A stretch of DNA of 64,000 nucleotides from Pleurodeles waltl (lineage: Eukaryota; Chordata; Amphibia; Caudata; Salamandridae), in NCBI RefSeq assembly GCF_031143425.1, contig NC_090451.1, positions 351,858,339 through 351,922,338 on the forward strand, given 5' to 3'. Below are positions 23,101 through 34,679 of the stretch, in pieces. The number at the start of each line of letters is the position of its first letter. Within the stretch, counting starts at the first letter, position 1. Position numbers and translations under genes: made by a program. The notes beneath the pieces are model-generated. The model had not been told where the DNA came from, made no database searches, and saw only the letters and a program-made list of their open reading frames with translations.

Positions 23101-23735
23101 CAGAGAAATATGTCTAATCAGATACGTATGTCATGCATGTTTGAAAAGAAGGAATAGTCTCTGGTGTGTGGGTAGAGGCATCACCATGAGCCCACCAAGC
23201 CCAAACAATTTGCCATGCTTGAAATGCATTGGCAGTTCTACAGACTGGGGAACTCCCAAGCGGGGGATGTGATCTGTCCATGAAGGGATCAGCTACATAG
23301 TTGAAGTCTCCTCCCATCAGCACCATGTGCAGTAAGTGGGGGGGGCAATGCTCCTGAGAGGTGGCCCAGGAATGCTCCCTAATCAGCCTTTGGTGTGTAA
23401 ATGCTAATAAGAGCTATGTCCCACCCTCCAGGCATCCGGTGACCACCACAAATCGGCCATTGGTGTCTACGATTGCACCTGTTTTCTGAAAGGAGACTCC
23501 TGCCCTAATCCAGATGAGAGTTGCCTGAGCATATGCAGAGTAGGATGTATAATACACTTGGCCCCTCCACCTCCTCTGCAGAGCCACTCCCTCTAAGTCA
23601 GTCATGTGTTTACTGAAACATTGCTATGTGTGCCCCTCTCCTCTGTAGATAGGAAAACACTTTGTACCACTTAGTCGTAGTGTGCATGCCCCCAATATTC
23701 CAGGACACAATCTTATAGTTCTGTGCTTCCCCCAT
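20132..23735 (-). pseudogene. L1-C ORF2 remnant (endonuclease, RT, C-terminal domain)
   Basis: The ATG at 23735 begins MGEAQNYKIVSWNIGGMH, the usual L1 endonuclease opening. VLMGGDFNYVADPFMD follows at 23114-23326. RT blocks: RRKTPGTDGLPIEF (22498-22773), ITDYKILSWVLAARL and VDIKKGFDSLEWKY (22107-22352), ERGTRQGCPLSPLLLALAMEPL (21850-22131). The YADD active site reads YAD followed by a stop codon, near 21855. The C-terminal stretch at 20132-20542 is open for 136 codons. Multiple stops and frameshifts, so inactive. Confidence 0.88.
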
Positions 23736-24375
23736 CTGGTCTGCTTGTTAAACAATTCCTGCCATACACTCCCCTGTTGCATGTAGTTCCTGTCTTCCAA
23801 TCTTCACTCGTCTGGTTTTCACCTCTAGGGGTGCAGTGGCATCTTTCTGGTAACTCAACAACCCAATAACTTCCCAACTCCCCTTCCCCAGGACAGGTGA
23901 AAAAACAACCCCCATCCAAACTAATACTTAATCGAAGAACTATCTTGTGAGATATGTGCAGTAAGGCCCAAGGCAGAGCAGGGCCCCTCAGCCCCGGATC
24001 TCACCCCATCCAGTCTCATGTGTCCTCTGAACCGCTTGTCTTGTCCTCCCTTTAGCGCAACGAAGTGGCCTTCGCTGTCCCCATCTCTGCTTCACTAAGG
24101 AGCTTCAGATGAAGTCCTCCGAGGTCCCCGGTGTTACCACTGGAAGCTCCACTCTAGGAGACGTCAAGGATTCTAACTCCCCGTCGGACTCCGAGTGTTG
24201 CGCACCTTCCTCTGTTGCTGCCTTCACTCAAGGATGCTACAGCTGCGATTGGCTCTCTGCCTCTCTCTTTGGACTTCCTCCAAGGGCGGCGATGCCTTGC
24301 TGCAGTGGGGTCTCCCAGGTTGCTGATGGTGGCTCAGGGGTCGGCTCCCCCGGTGCCTTTGGTTGATGTCTGCTC

Positions 24376-25209
24376 TCAGTTGCCCATCCAGCTATTTTCG
24401 CGCCTCCTGCGGGGTCCGGAAGCAGAGTGCTCCCCTTCCCTCTGCCACTCTGTGTGGCTAGGAAGAGCATAGGGAAGGAGATGTCCAATGATCACAGTTG
24501 TCTGTTTACCTCCAAGAAAGTGGCCCGTTGTCTTTTCACCTCCTGTGAGAAATCCCGGAAGATGCTGACCACACTGTTCTCTACCTGCAGCTCTCCCCTT
24601 CTCTGAGCCTGCCCGAGAATATGGTCTCGGTCTCTGTAGTGTAGCAGTCTGGCCACAACCGGCCGCGGGGGGCACCCAGAGGTGGCGGTCTGGTCGGCAC
24701 CCTGTGAGCTCTCTCGAATGCATAGAAAGTAAATAGTCCTTCCGGCGCCACCTCAGTGCGGATCGAGTTCTCCAGATAGGAAGCCATGGCATTGTGCTTA
24801 ACTTTTTGTGGCAGTCAGACTACCCGGATATTGTTCTGGCGAGATCTTTTTTCCACATCTTCGGCGCAGACCGCAAGGGCCTTCACTTGCTGATCCAAGG
24901 TGGTTAATCAGTCCCCTGCTGTGGAGAGTGCCGGCTTAATGTCCATGAGTTCTTGCTCCGCGATCATGACACTCCGCCACTCGTCTTTGATCTTCATATA
25001 GTATGCCCAGATTCGTAGCCAGGGTGTCTGTTTTGGACTCTGGGGCCTCTCTGGAGGCTGCGATAGCTTGCAGAATGTCCTGCAGAGACAGGTTTGCTGC
25101 CGGTCCTTTCATGGATACCACATTTTCCCTTTCCTTTGTTGTATTTGTCGCTGCTTCCCACCTTGAGCATACTATCCGCAACAGTATTCTTCTTTCTTGT
25201 TTTCCCCAT
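24376..25209 (-). pseudogene. L1-C ORF1 remnant
   Basis: The ATG at 25209 begins MGKTRKKNTVADSMLKVG. The frame shifts, and the piece at 24936-25181 has LSLQDILQAIAASREAPESK, the typical segment before the coiled coil. The C-terminal domain is at 24581-24787 (ENSIRTEVAPEG, FERAHRVPTRPPPLGAP), matching the conserved ERAHRVPxRPPPPG block of L1 ORF1. At least two frameshifts. Confidence 0.82.
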
Positions 25210-26270
25210 GGTCATCGGTGGTTATAGGAGTCATCCAGGTCCACTTCACGGCGGGAGGCAGCAAGGAAGGGGCATCCCTCGCAGTAGCTCCTCACCCTCG
25301 TGCCCCACTCCTCATACCCCCCCCAGTCTTTATTTACTGGTCTATATGTCTATGCTGCATACTTCTTCCGCTCTCAGCTGAAAAGCCCCGAAGTCACCCA
25401 GCGTTGTTCAATTGTAGCACAGACCGTAGGGGCTCCCACCCGCTTTGCTGCAGCGCCATCTCATGCAGGGTTATTCATCATTCTCAGCTCCTGGCAGTGT
25501 CAGCTCGTTCAGTTGCCTGGTTGGCTCCTTGTCCTCCGTTGAACTCCCCTGTCCAGGGGCCCGAGTCCAAGAGGAAGGGCCAGCCACCCACTGGTCAGTG
25601 GCAGGTCTCCATCACGTCCTCCTCCGGTTCCCACCCACTCCGCAGGCCAGCTCCCCACCACCACCTTGGGGAATGTCAGCCTGCGCCCCAGGCTCCACAG
25701 TGAGACCAGCCCCACCCTCAGTCCGCGCCTCCTGTGCCGCATCCAGGGACCTGGGTCAAGGCGAAGGGGAGGGAACTCCTCCGCTCACCAGCCCTCCCCT
25801 CTGCTTGGGCTCCTCACCTCCAGCAATGCAAAGGGGGGGGGGGCGCCGTCGCAGCCGCAAGCTATCCCCAGGCCCCCCTCAGTTCGGTCCCACTCATTGC
25901 CTCTCTCTCGGGCCTGGTCGGCGAGTGGAGCAGCTGCGCCTCCTTCGACTGCGCTCCGTCGCAGGCACCGCTCCAGTGTCCGCAACTGAGTCATGCTCCC
26001 CCTCCGGTCGACGTCGTCCGGATCAGGCTGCACCCGCCATCTTGGTTTCTGCCACGTCCGGCCCCTCGTTCTTGTCGGGTCTTCACTGCCAGTTCTCACG
26101 GCCCCCAGTTCTCTAGCTCAGGGCCTTGTCGCCCCCACCATCTTGAGGGGGTCAAAACTGTCACGGCCCCGGCGGTAGGACATCAGGATAGTTCCGGATG
26201 GTGAATTTCGGCGCCGGAGCTCTCTGCCTCTGCTCCCTTCTCCATTGGCGCCGAGCCACACCCCTTCCCT
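25210..26270 (-). promoter_or_regulatory. L1-C 5' untranslated region, CpG-rich
   Basis: GC- and CpG-rich leader ahead of ORF1, expected to hold the internal promoter of the L1. Long open frames on the plus strand here (for example 25445-26116) are by-products of low stop-codon density. No individual factor site is called. Confidence 0.5.
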
Positions 26271-27089
26271 CCAGAATGATGACAGACATTTCCTGAAGTA
26301 GTTATCAAGGCCCATATTTCAGAAATAGAATAGACAAGACCACACCAAAGCACCAAAAATAGTTACTTAATCAAAAGAAGAATTATATTCACACCATCAA
26401 GAGATCTGCTTAAAATCTGTGAAAACATACTGAGCATTTAGTTCAGCCCTTACACACTCAAAACACTCCTTTTTCAAGATCATGTGACAGGAGGTGTTTA
26501 GTTGCTTAGGAGGACATGTTGTGCTTGCCTAGACATGCTTCTGTTAAGTTATAGTTACTAGTTGCATTGTCACTCAAGCCTCTCATTGAAACAAATTAAC
26601 GTGGTTATAAAATGCACCTATTAGAGATCCCATGAATAGTGAAAAAAATTAACCCTAAAAAAACATAGACCCATCTAGTTTCGCCATGGAGTTTGATACT
26701 TTGCACCATGTATGCACAGTTTTTTGGAGTTTGGTCTTGCACTTTGTCTCTCCAAAACCACCTGCTGCACAATTGTGTATGCTTCTGAAGATGATTATGG
26801 TGAGAATCAGTGGTTGGTTTGCTGTGAAATAAGAGTGCTGGGCTGGTGGGTCTAACATTCGCTGTGAGAACCTCTTGTAATCGGCAAAGCACTGTGTAAA
26901 TTGTTTTGTCAGACAGATCATGCATTGTATTGGCATGGAGCTGAATTGACTTAACCTGCATTTACGTGCAGACCAAGGATAATCCCTGAAGCTCAGCTCC
27001 TAGTTCATCCTTTCATTGGATATTAAGCTCTAATATTTAAAGACCTGATGTGGGAATAAAAACAATGTGTATTGTGTACATTTATGTAG
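26271..27089. other. Anonymous intron-like sequence
   Basis: No gene found. Minus-strand open frames at 26605-26961 have no recognisable motif or splice context. Whether the satellite unit resumes after L1-C could not be shown. Confidence 0.35.
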
Positions 27090-29244
27090 TGTAGGAAAAT
27101 GCCACTGTTGGCATGGTTAACCCCCCCTTTTTGCCTAGTGTTGATGCCAGTTTGGATTGGAAGTGTGCTGGGACTCTGCTAACCAGGCCCCAGCACCAGA
27201 GTTCTTTACCTAAAACTGTACCTTTGTTTCCACAATTGGTAAGCCCTGGCCCTTAGTTAAGTCCATTGTAAAAGGTACCCCTGGTACCAAGGGTCCTGTG
27301 GCCAGGGAAGGTCTCTAAGAGCTGCAGCATATATTATGCCACCCTCCGGGATCCCTCACTCAGTACATGCACACTGCTTTGCAGCTTGTGTGTGTGCTAA
27401 TAGGAGAAAAGACAAAGTCGACATGGCACTCCCCTCCGAGTGCCATGCCCACAAACCACTGCCTGTGGCATAGGTAAGTCATCCTGCCCTAAGGCAGGAT
27501 GCACTATACCACAGGTGAGGGCATAGCTGCATGAGCACTATGCCCCAACAGTGCCTAAGTCAATTCTTAGACATTGTAAGTGCAGGTAGCCATACTGAGT
27601 ATAGGGTCTGGAAGTTTGTCATTACGAACTCCACAGCACCATAATGGCTACACTGAATACTGGGAAGTTTGGTATCAAACTTCTCAGTACAATAAAACCA
27701 CACTGATGCCAGTGTGGGATCTATTGAAAAATGCACACAGAGGGCATCTTAGAGATGTCCCCTGTATGTTAGCCCAACTGCTAGTGCAAGGCTGACCGGT
27801 CTGTGCCAGCCTGCCGCTTCCAGACGAGTTTGACTACATGGGGTGAGTGCCTTTGTGCACTATGTGGTCAGAAACAAAGCCTGTCCTGGGTGGAGGTGCT
27901 TCACACCACCTCCTGCAGGAACTTTAACACCTGACGGTGAGCATCAAAGGCTCAAGCCTGGTGTTACAGTGCTCCAGGCACTCCAGCTAGAACGCATTCT
28001 GCAGGACCAGCGACCCCTGAAAAGCCTCCAGGGGACTGCACTCATCACCGAGGACCAAGAAACTCCTGTAGACCAGAGACCTGTCCAAAAAGAAGACCAA
28101 GAAACCAACTTTAAAGTGACTCTCACCTCACTCCAGAAGCGTGAACTACTCTGCACCCGATGCCCCCGGCCTTTGTCCAGAGAAACCAACTATCCAGAGA
28201 GGACCCCCAGGTGACTCCGACGACGTGTCCACCCTGGGCTGACCTCTCTGCACCCCCATGACGACACCTGCAGAGGGAATCCTGAGGATCCCCCTGACCA
28301 CGACTGCCCGGGATGAAGATATCCAACGCCTTGAGAAGCACTGCACCCACAGCCCCCTAGGCCGGTGAAAAACCGACCACCGGTGCTGCAACAACCAGCA
28401 GGCGGCCCTCACCCTTGCCCAGTCAGTGGCTTCCCCTTGCCTGCAGCGCTTAAGTGACCCCCGGTTCCCTCCATGGCGTTCTATTGATAACCCAACGCCC
28501 TGTTTGCACACTGCACCAGGCCGCCCGTGCCTCTGAGGGTGTGGTTTTTGTGCCTACTTGGGGCCCCTCCAACACTCTTCCAAACCCCCCTGGTCTGCCC
28601 TCCGACAACGCGGGTACTTACCTGCAAGCAGACTGGAACCGGAGTACCCCCTGTCTCTATAGGCATCCACGTTATTTTGACTCCTGTTTGACCTCTACAC
28701 CTGACCGGCCCTGTGTTGCTGGTGCTGGGTGTTTGGGGTTACCTTGAACCCCCAACGGTGGGCTACCTATGCCCCGGAGACTGAACCCGTAAGTGTGGTA
28801 CTTACCTCAGAAACTGTACTTTACTTACCTCCCCCAGGAACTGTTGAAAATTGTGTCCACTTTTAAAATACCTTTTTGCCATTTTAAAGAAAACTGTATA
28901 CATTATTGATTCCATTCAAAGTTTAAAGTATTACTGAGTAAAGTTCCTTTCATTTAATGTACTTACCTGCTAAATGAATCTTGTGGTTCTAGAAATAAGT
29001 TAACAAAATAATATTTTTCTATACAAAAACCTATTGGCCTGGAGTTAAGTCATTGAGTGGTGTGTTTTTACTTATTTTTTGTGTGTGTACAACAAATGCT
29101 TAACACTACCCTCTGATAAGCCTAACTGCTCGACCACACTACCACAAATAAAGCATTAGTTTTATCTGTTATTGCCTCTGTCAAGCTTCTTAGGGAACCC
29201 CTGGACTCATTTTGATATAGTATATACAGAGCCAGCTTCCTACA
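27090..29244 (+). mobile_element. Solo-LTR-like element, TGTAGGAA family, with 5-bp duplication
   Basis: Starts TGTAGGAAAATGCC and ends GCTTCCTACA, flanked by TGTAG at 27085-27089 and 29245-29249. It is the inverted relative of 40512-43172; shared segments include CTTACCTCCCCCAGGAACTGTTGA and the start GCATGGTTAACCCCC. TG...CA ends plus a 5-bp duplication fit an LTR left by recombination between two LTRs. An AATAAA at 29147 lies about 100 bp before the 3' end. Short perfect hairpins occur, for example ATCCTGCC with GGCAGGAT at 27481-27502. There is no coding frame of note. A non-autonomous LTR element is the alternative. Confidence 0.8.
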
Positions 29245-29249
29245 TGTAG

Positions 29250-30249
29250 GAAATAACATTTCTAGTGATGAGAATTTTCAGAGTGCAGGTGTTAGTGCTT
29301 CATACATGTACAACTTGTTACCAGTAACAGTTTCACCTGTGGAAGCATCAGTAAGTCGCTAAGCTTTTAATTATTAAAGTAGTTGAATAATCTGTTGATC
29401 AGTTTAATATAGCCATAAATGACACATTTATAGAAGTGCCAAGAAATGGGTTATGCTACAGACAAGAGCCAGAGTTGGGTGGCATCATTTACAGTTGTTA
29501 GTGTTCCTTTAATAGAGTCTTCGAGCCTGGAGCAGTTCATTACCACACTGAATCTTATAAGTGATGGAAGTTCTGAAAGAGTTTCCACTTCCTTACTTCT
29601 TGCCAAGCTTTATGTGTCAATTTGACCATTCAGCTGTTCATTGTTGTTGATGATGCTACTTCATTGTTGATTTTCTAATTCTTTGAATAAACCTAGCTAC
29701 ATTGATTTAAGGTTTGATGTTCACAGGAGCTCAATATCAAGAAATAAGGTTTGTACAATCATAGGAAACCGGCTTTATGCTCAGAGTAATGGGCCGCTAG
29801 AACACTTTCAACAGTTTTTATTTATAACAAAGAAAATTAGGAACCTGTCATGTCATACACATGGCAATGTAAATGGTCTATATGTATAGAACATCTATCA
29901 TTGAAGTTTACAGTTTCGTTGCAATTGTTTTACCTGTTTATTTATTGTACCCTATGTTAGTGCAGCCCAAAGATCAGTTCCTGCCTTTTAAATAACGTGT
30001 CATCGGAGGTCATGAAGCAGGGTTAACACCTAATTGAAAGATGAAACAGTAATAATAGTTATTTTCAGACTGAATTATTATACGTAATGCACATTGTAGA
30101 ATTGTGTTTTGAAGGGCCTTTTGAATTTCAGAAAATTGTCTTCAGTGCAAAGGTCTCATAGATAATTCTCTGTTTTTAAACATGCTGAATTGTTTCTGTA
30201 TTGAAAATCTTTATTTTGTGAGATAATTAAAACTCTGTTTGTTCTCCAG
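29250..30249 (+). other. Intron upstream of the CEP89 exon
   Basis: AT-rich, no repeat recognised and no open frame with family motifs. The last 25 bp form the splice acceptor (CTCTGTTTGTTCTCCAG) of the exon at 30250. Confidence 0.5.
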
Positions 30250-30333
30250 TTGGACATGAAATATTTATCTCCATTAATGCTGGCTTATGAGGATAGGATG
30301 AGAGAAAAGGATTCCGTAATCGATGCACATGAG
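30250..30333 (+). CDS. CEP89: Internal exon of CEP89 (centrosomal protein 89 / CCDC123)
   Basis: Seen: a strong acceptor (GTTTGTTCTCCAG, to 30249), 84 bp open in phase 0, and a donor GAG|GTAAAAT at 30333/30334. The 28 codons begin LDMKYLSPLMLAYEDRMREK and end in an acidic/His stretch. Known: from memory, human CEP89 has LDIKYLSPLLLAYEDRMKEK, also followed by ASP-GLU, at the start of its central coiled coil. CEP89 is a distal-appendage protein of the mother centriole needed for ciliogenesis, and a mitochondrial role is also reported. Inferred: the whole window lies in introns of this gene on the plus strand. No neighbouring CEP89 exon was found, which fits giant salamander introns. A retrocopy is unlikely because introns flank it on both sides. 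Confidence 0.75.
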
Positions 30334-31123
30334 GTAAAATTCAAAATTCTGCTTATGAATGCAACTTCATGTTGTGCTGTATAAATCCTAATTAGTATTA
30401 TGATTTTTTTTCAACAGTCTTTTTCATCATCCAACATTGTGAAAGTCTGTGGTGGATGATCAAGGTAGTTAGTCTGTGTGTGATGTTTCTATATACTCAA
30501 ATATTTTTAAAACACACAAGGGACAACCCACATGTACTAAGGGACCAGGGGCCAGTATTTTATAAAGGAACAAGGGCCCCTTAGATAAAAAGACTATAGA
30601 TGTAAATACCACATAGAATCACAAGGAAGTCTATGGAAAACATGTAATAAATCAGTATATTTATTCCAAATGAAAATAAGAAAACAGTGTAGTGGGAAAA
30701 CAAAAACTTCTTGGAAACCATAAATTATAATTGCTCAGGCATATCACATGTAACAGCACAGTAAAGTCACAATTTTACAGTACTCTTGCTCATGTCAAAA
30801 CATATATTATTGTGCAGTGTTCAAGTACTAAATGTTGATGACGTTTCAATCCCTTATTTGGTCACTGTTGAGATGAGCGTGGAAGCTGCAATGCGAGGAG
30901 CTTGCACTGGGAAAAGCATCATACAGCAGCAGTTCCGAAGGCAATACCTCAAATCCAAGATGTAGGCTTCTGCAGCAATGCAAATCTTTTGCAACAGGTC
31001 CTACCCACGCAGCAGGGGTGATGCATTGGTTCCTCTCGGGGCTGTGCCAATCCTTGGACGAAATACATCTGTTCTGCTCAATAGTATGCCACTCAGTAGA
31101 GGTGATGCATAGAGCACCACTGG
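30334..31123 (+). other. Intron between the CEP89 exon and the retrovirus
   Basis: No gene found. 30530-30590 has a GGGACCAGGGGCC...GGGCCCCTT inverted motif, and the text from about 30840 resembles repeat-derived sequence, but I cannot classify it. Confidence 0.35.
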
Positions 31124-31548
31124 TGTCGTAATTTGACTCTTGCTCTAGGCAAGCCTGCTGGTTTAAGGATGACGTTACTTATGTTTGTAGGCGACTATGC
31201 CTATCCTACAAGTCACAACTGCTGTCCCAAACCTCCCGGCTCACAAGCAGCACCTCACCCAAAACCCAAACAGTAAATGGTGATTTTTGGCAGCCTTTAC
31301 ACATGGACTCAAGAGTATTACATCTCAGGGAGTGTTGTGGTTAAACAAAGATTACTCCTTTCTCACATTAACAGCATGTCTCAATCAAACACAGGCAATA
31401 AAAAAGATGCAATAAGGTTTCAATAGGTTTTATTTAACAAAACTGCAATCTACGATGAGTTGCATGGGCTGCAATGATTAGGATAATGAATAATGCAAGA
31501 AACAGAACGGTAAAGACAAGTCATTAATATAAAGACCCATACGCAGGG
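31124..31548 (-). repeat. 3' LTR of the retrovirus, U3 apparently missing
   Basis: Direct repeat of 50143-50568: both start TGTC(G/A)TA(A/G)TTTGACTCTTG and share CTATGCCTATCCTACAA, the inverted AATAAA in GGTTTTATTTAACAAAACTGC and the TATAAAGACCC border. Similarity stops at about 31548, so only R and U5 are paired here. The sequence to its right, where U3 should be, differs from that beside the other LTR. Confidence 0.8.
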
Positions 31549-31689
31549 AAAGACTGGTTGCAAGCACCATAGGAGTGGTCAGAATGACAATGACCAGTCA
31601 CGCTCCAATTCCTCCAGCAACGGGGTATTAAAGACCTGAACCATGCGTTCATGGCACATTTGAGCTGGTGGCATTGGCTCAATTGCTTT

Positions 31690-34464
31690 GCGTAGCTGGA
31701 AAGACACAACCACTGCGAATCAGGAGAAATAGCAGCAGTATTCTGCCAATCAATGCCAAAATTATAGGAAAGCCGCCAAACACACTTGAAAAGAGTGAAT
31801 GGATGGCCGATGGAATGACTCCGAAGACAGTCTGGAAGATGGACACAAATCCAGACCCAACAGCCTTAAAGAAGTGGACAATCCAGTAGTGCTTGAAGCA
31901 TTGAAAATTCTGGATACCAGCTCTCCAAAGTGCTTGGGGAAGTTGGTCTTTAATAGGTATTGTAACTCGGCTGATGAGCTCTCAATCTGGAGAGCATACG
32001 TCTCTCTACCCGATATCAACATGAATTGTTTTTGGAAAAGTAGCGCCTTTAGATTGCTCAGCTTGTGATAATTTACATTAGCAGTATCAATGTGAGGCCA
32101 CATTTCTGATACTTTTATCTCTCATGTGGGCGGGGGGGGGGGGAATAAAACCTTAGAGACTGAAATTGCATAGGCAATTCCTGGTCGCATACCGCAAGAG
32201 CTTTGGTCGCTCAGCACCACATAACTTCCATTCGAAGGTACATGAAATGCTGGTCGAATCAAAGGGACTGGAGTACCCTTCAGAAAATAGGCCAAGTTTG
32301 CAACCCCTGCATTGCAAAGGCCATGAAGGGACACCTTCTTGCAGATCACTGAATGAAAAACCGTAGTCTTGCATTTGCTTCTGCTGAGAAAGACCTCTGT
32401 TTCGGCGTTCAGACATTTGTATTCCATTGGCAACTCCCACTCATCTTTAATATAGCTATCGTCTAGTCGCTCGTACCTGCCCACAGCAAGATGTTTCAGC
32501 CATTTCGAAAAATGGAAATGGACAGATTAATAATGCCATGTAGGAGCCATACTGTTGATGGACTTTCTGCAACTGTGAAAGGCAACTTTTCTAACTTTTT
32601 AATGTGAAGCAAGGTGAAACTCGCTTCCCGTTTAGCCATTGTCTGTTGTTCCTTGGATAAATTAAAAGCTGTGAACAATTCACTAACGTTAATGTACTGC
32701 CAAGGAACCCGCAATGTTTCAAGGTCTGTAACGTCCATCCTAACTGCATGATGGAATGCAGCTGACTTTGCCCATGATATGAAAGGGACATGTCTTTCTG
32801 AAAGATTTCTATTGCAGATGACACTGTTTGTCAGGGAATAAATCCTGTTGGACTGAGTGTTCATGCTGTTGTCGACAACAGCTAAAGCCTTTTCTGAGTT
32901 TTCCTTATCTTTTTGCCTTAAACGTGCAGCAGCTTCTATCTGAGAAAGATTCAAGATCTCATTATACATAGCATAGATGAATCTTTTAGAGCACGGCTTT
33001 CTAGGACCTAACAAAAAGTCCTGCAAGTCTATATCCTCAGAAAGAGTATTAAGATGTTCTTTAACTGTAGCTAACGTGTTGGTCTGTACCCATTGTTGGC
33101 ACAGTTTACCCACACTGTATGTTGTAACTATACCTGTGTTTTGACCCGAGACAAAGCAAGGGTCTGGCCGGCTAATCTTGAAACCCCCCCTGAGGAATTC
33201 ACAAAACATACCTGACACCCATTTGTGTCCATTGGCCAAATCAACCACCCGCAGAGACTGGAAAGTTAAGAGTTATAGGTTCCGGCCTGATCCTTTGCAT
33301 TTAGTTCCTCCTCAGTGTCTTTGATAAAGGATTGCCAGTTATTAAACTTTGCCAGTGTGGGGTACTGGGCGTGTTCATTTCTTTTATTTTTGCTAATCCC
33401 AGACACAAAGTCTGTGGAATGGTATCATTTAAAAAGATCATTTGCGCAGGAATAAGGCACGCTTTAAACAAAGCTTCCCTACCCTGTATTGCCAATCTTG
33501 TGTTCCCCATGCACTCTTTAAATCAATAGTGTTCCTCCAGTAATTGTAACCTTGAACTACAAGACGGGAGACAAAGGAATCTGATAAAAATCAGCTTTGT
33601 ATCAGTTAGCAAAATTTTCCTAATTTCTGAAGGAGGTAACTTGAAATAATATGACTCTGGATGTTTTGTGCCATGCCCAGAAAAATAAGTACATTTATCT
33701 GAATAACATTTGGGCTCCCCACAGGTGGTGTTGAGCAGTGTTCCCACTGTGTGTAGTTAAGTACTGGTCTATGTCTAGTAGTACAAGGCAGGTAGTAATG
33801 TCCCCAATTGTTATAGCAGAACATTTCCCCATAATTCATTGTATATGTGTATACATCATCACTTTCAAATACTGAATAGTCCTTCATTTCAGTTAACATA
33901 GATCAACTGTCTGGACATCCCAATCATCAGATACAACACCAGGTGTAATTACATCAGTCATAGACATTTTGAAGACATATGGGATTTGAATTACCTCAGT
34001 AGGCCCATGTACATCAAATGGAACGTTGTCCCACACAATCCCATCAGGAATAGGTACAGCTGAAATGTTCACAAGGGGCAAGTCTCTTCGGACCTTATTT
34101 TTATTGAATGATACGGAGTTAAGACTTCATCCACAGGCTCAACCATGGAGCGTTCAGGAAGGTAATGACCATTTATAAGTAAAAAGAAACAGTCACAAAA
34201 ACCAATCCATAGAAACAATGCAAAAAATGTGAAGCAGAATCATAACTAGTTCCATGGGTGAATTAAATAGTTATGTTTAAGCCATAGGTACAGCTTACGT
34301 GTCTTTGATACATTTTCAATTACTGGAGTGGATGAGTCTGAAGAAAAGTCATCAATGTTAATGAAATAACCAGAGGCAGTCTCTGCAAACGCAGGAACAG
34401 GTGCATTACTGGTGGATGGATCCACTTTGCGTGGAGGCTCATAGTAGATGGTGGATGCCGTCAA
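31690..34464 (-). pseudogene. Retroviral env, interrupted
   Basis: Lies between integrase and the 3' LTR on the minus strand. The largest open piece is 32496-33248 (250 codons); others are 32122-32484, 31762-32103 and 33606-33899. A hydrophobic leader-like stretch is near 34170-34230, and a long hydrophobic segment near 31710-31785 fits the transmembrane anchor just before the C-terminus. Env proteins mediate attachment and membrane fusion. Frameshifts and stops between the pieces make it non-functional. The call rests on position and the membrane segment more than on family motifs. Confidence 0.65.
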
Positions 34465-34679
34465 TCTCTGTAGTGTTGCTGTAGAAAACAGTCAAATCTT
34501 GGACATGTGCTGTAGTTGAAGTGGTAACTGGAATGAGCAAGAGCTCATTTTCTGCCCTCCCCATGGTCGAGGAGGTATTTGTAGCTTCGTTGGACATTGT
34601 TGTGTCGTCCGAAGTAGTGTTGTTAATTCTACTTTGAAGAGGTATGTCCTGTTGGGTAGTGAGAGGGGACCGGGAACTA

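Larger units (their letters stand above)
19913..26270 (-). mobile_element. L1-C: near full-length L1-like LINE
   Basis: About 6.36 kb on the minus strand. The 3' end is marked by a T-run at 19913-19920 (poly(A) on the element strand) and an inverted AATAAA in TTTTATTGG near 19930. The 5' end is a CpG-rich leader closing with CCACACCCCTTCCCT at 26270. A possible target duplication is CCAGAATTA (19904-19912) against CCAGAATGA (26271-26279), one mismatch. ORF1 starts at 25209 and ORF2 at 23735, both interrupted. Confidence 0.87.

Noticed and set aside
25445..26204. Long plus-strand open frames (223 and 156 codons)
   Set aside because: Antisense to the CpG-rich 5' region of L1-C; low stop density explains them.
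27843..28214. 123-codon plus-strand frame in the LTR at 27090
   Set aside because: Inside a non-coding LTR; frame not kept in the related copy at 40512-43172.
31968..31985. CTGATGAG, a possible hammerhead core
   Set aside because: Lies in the retroviral env remnant; no stem II or GAAA box follows at the right distance.
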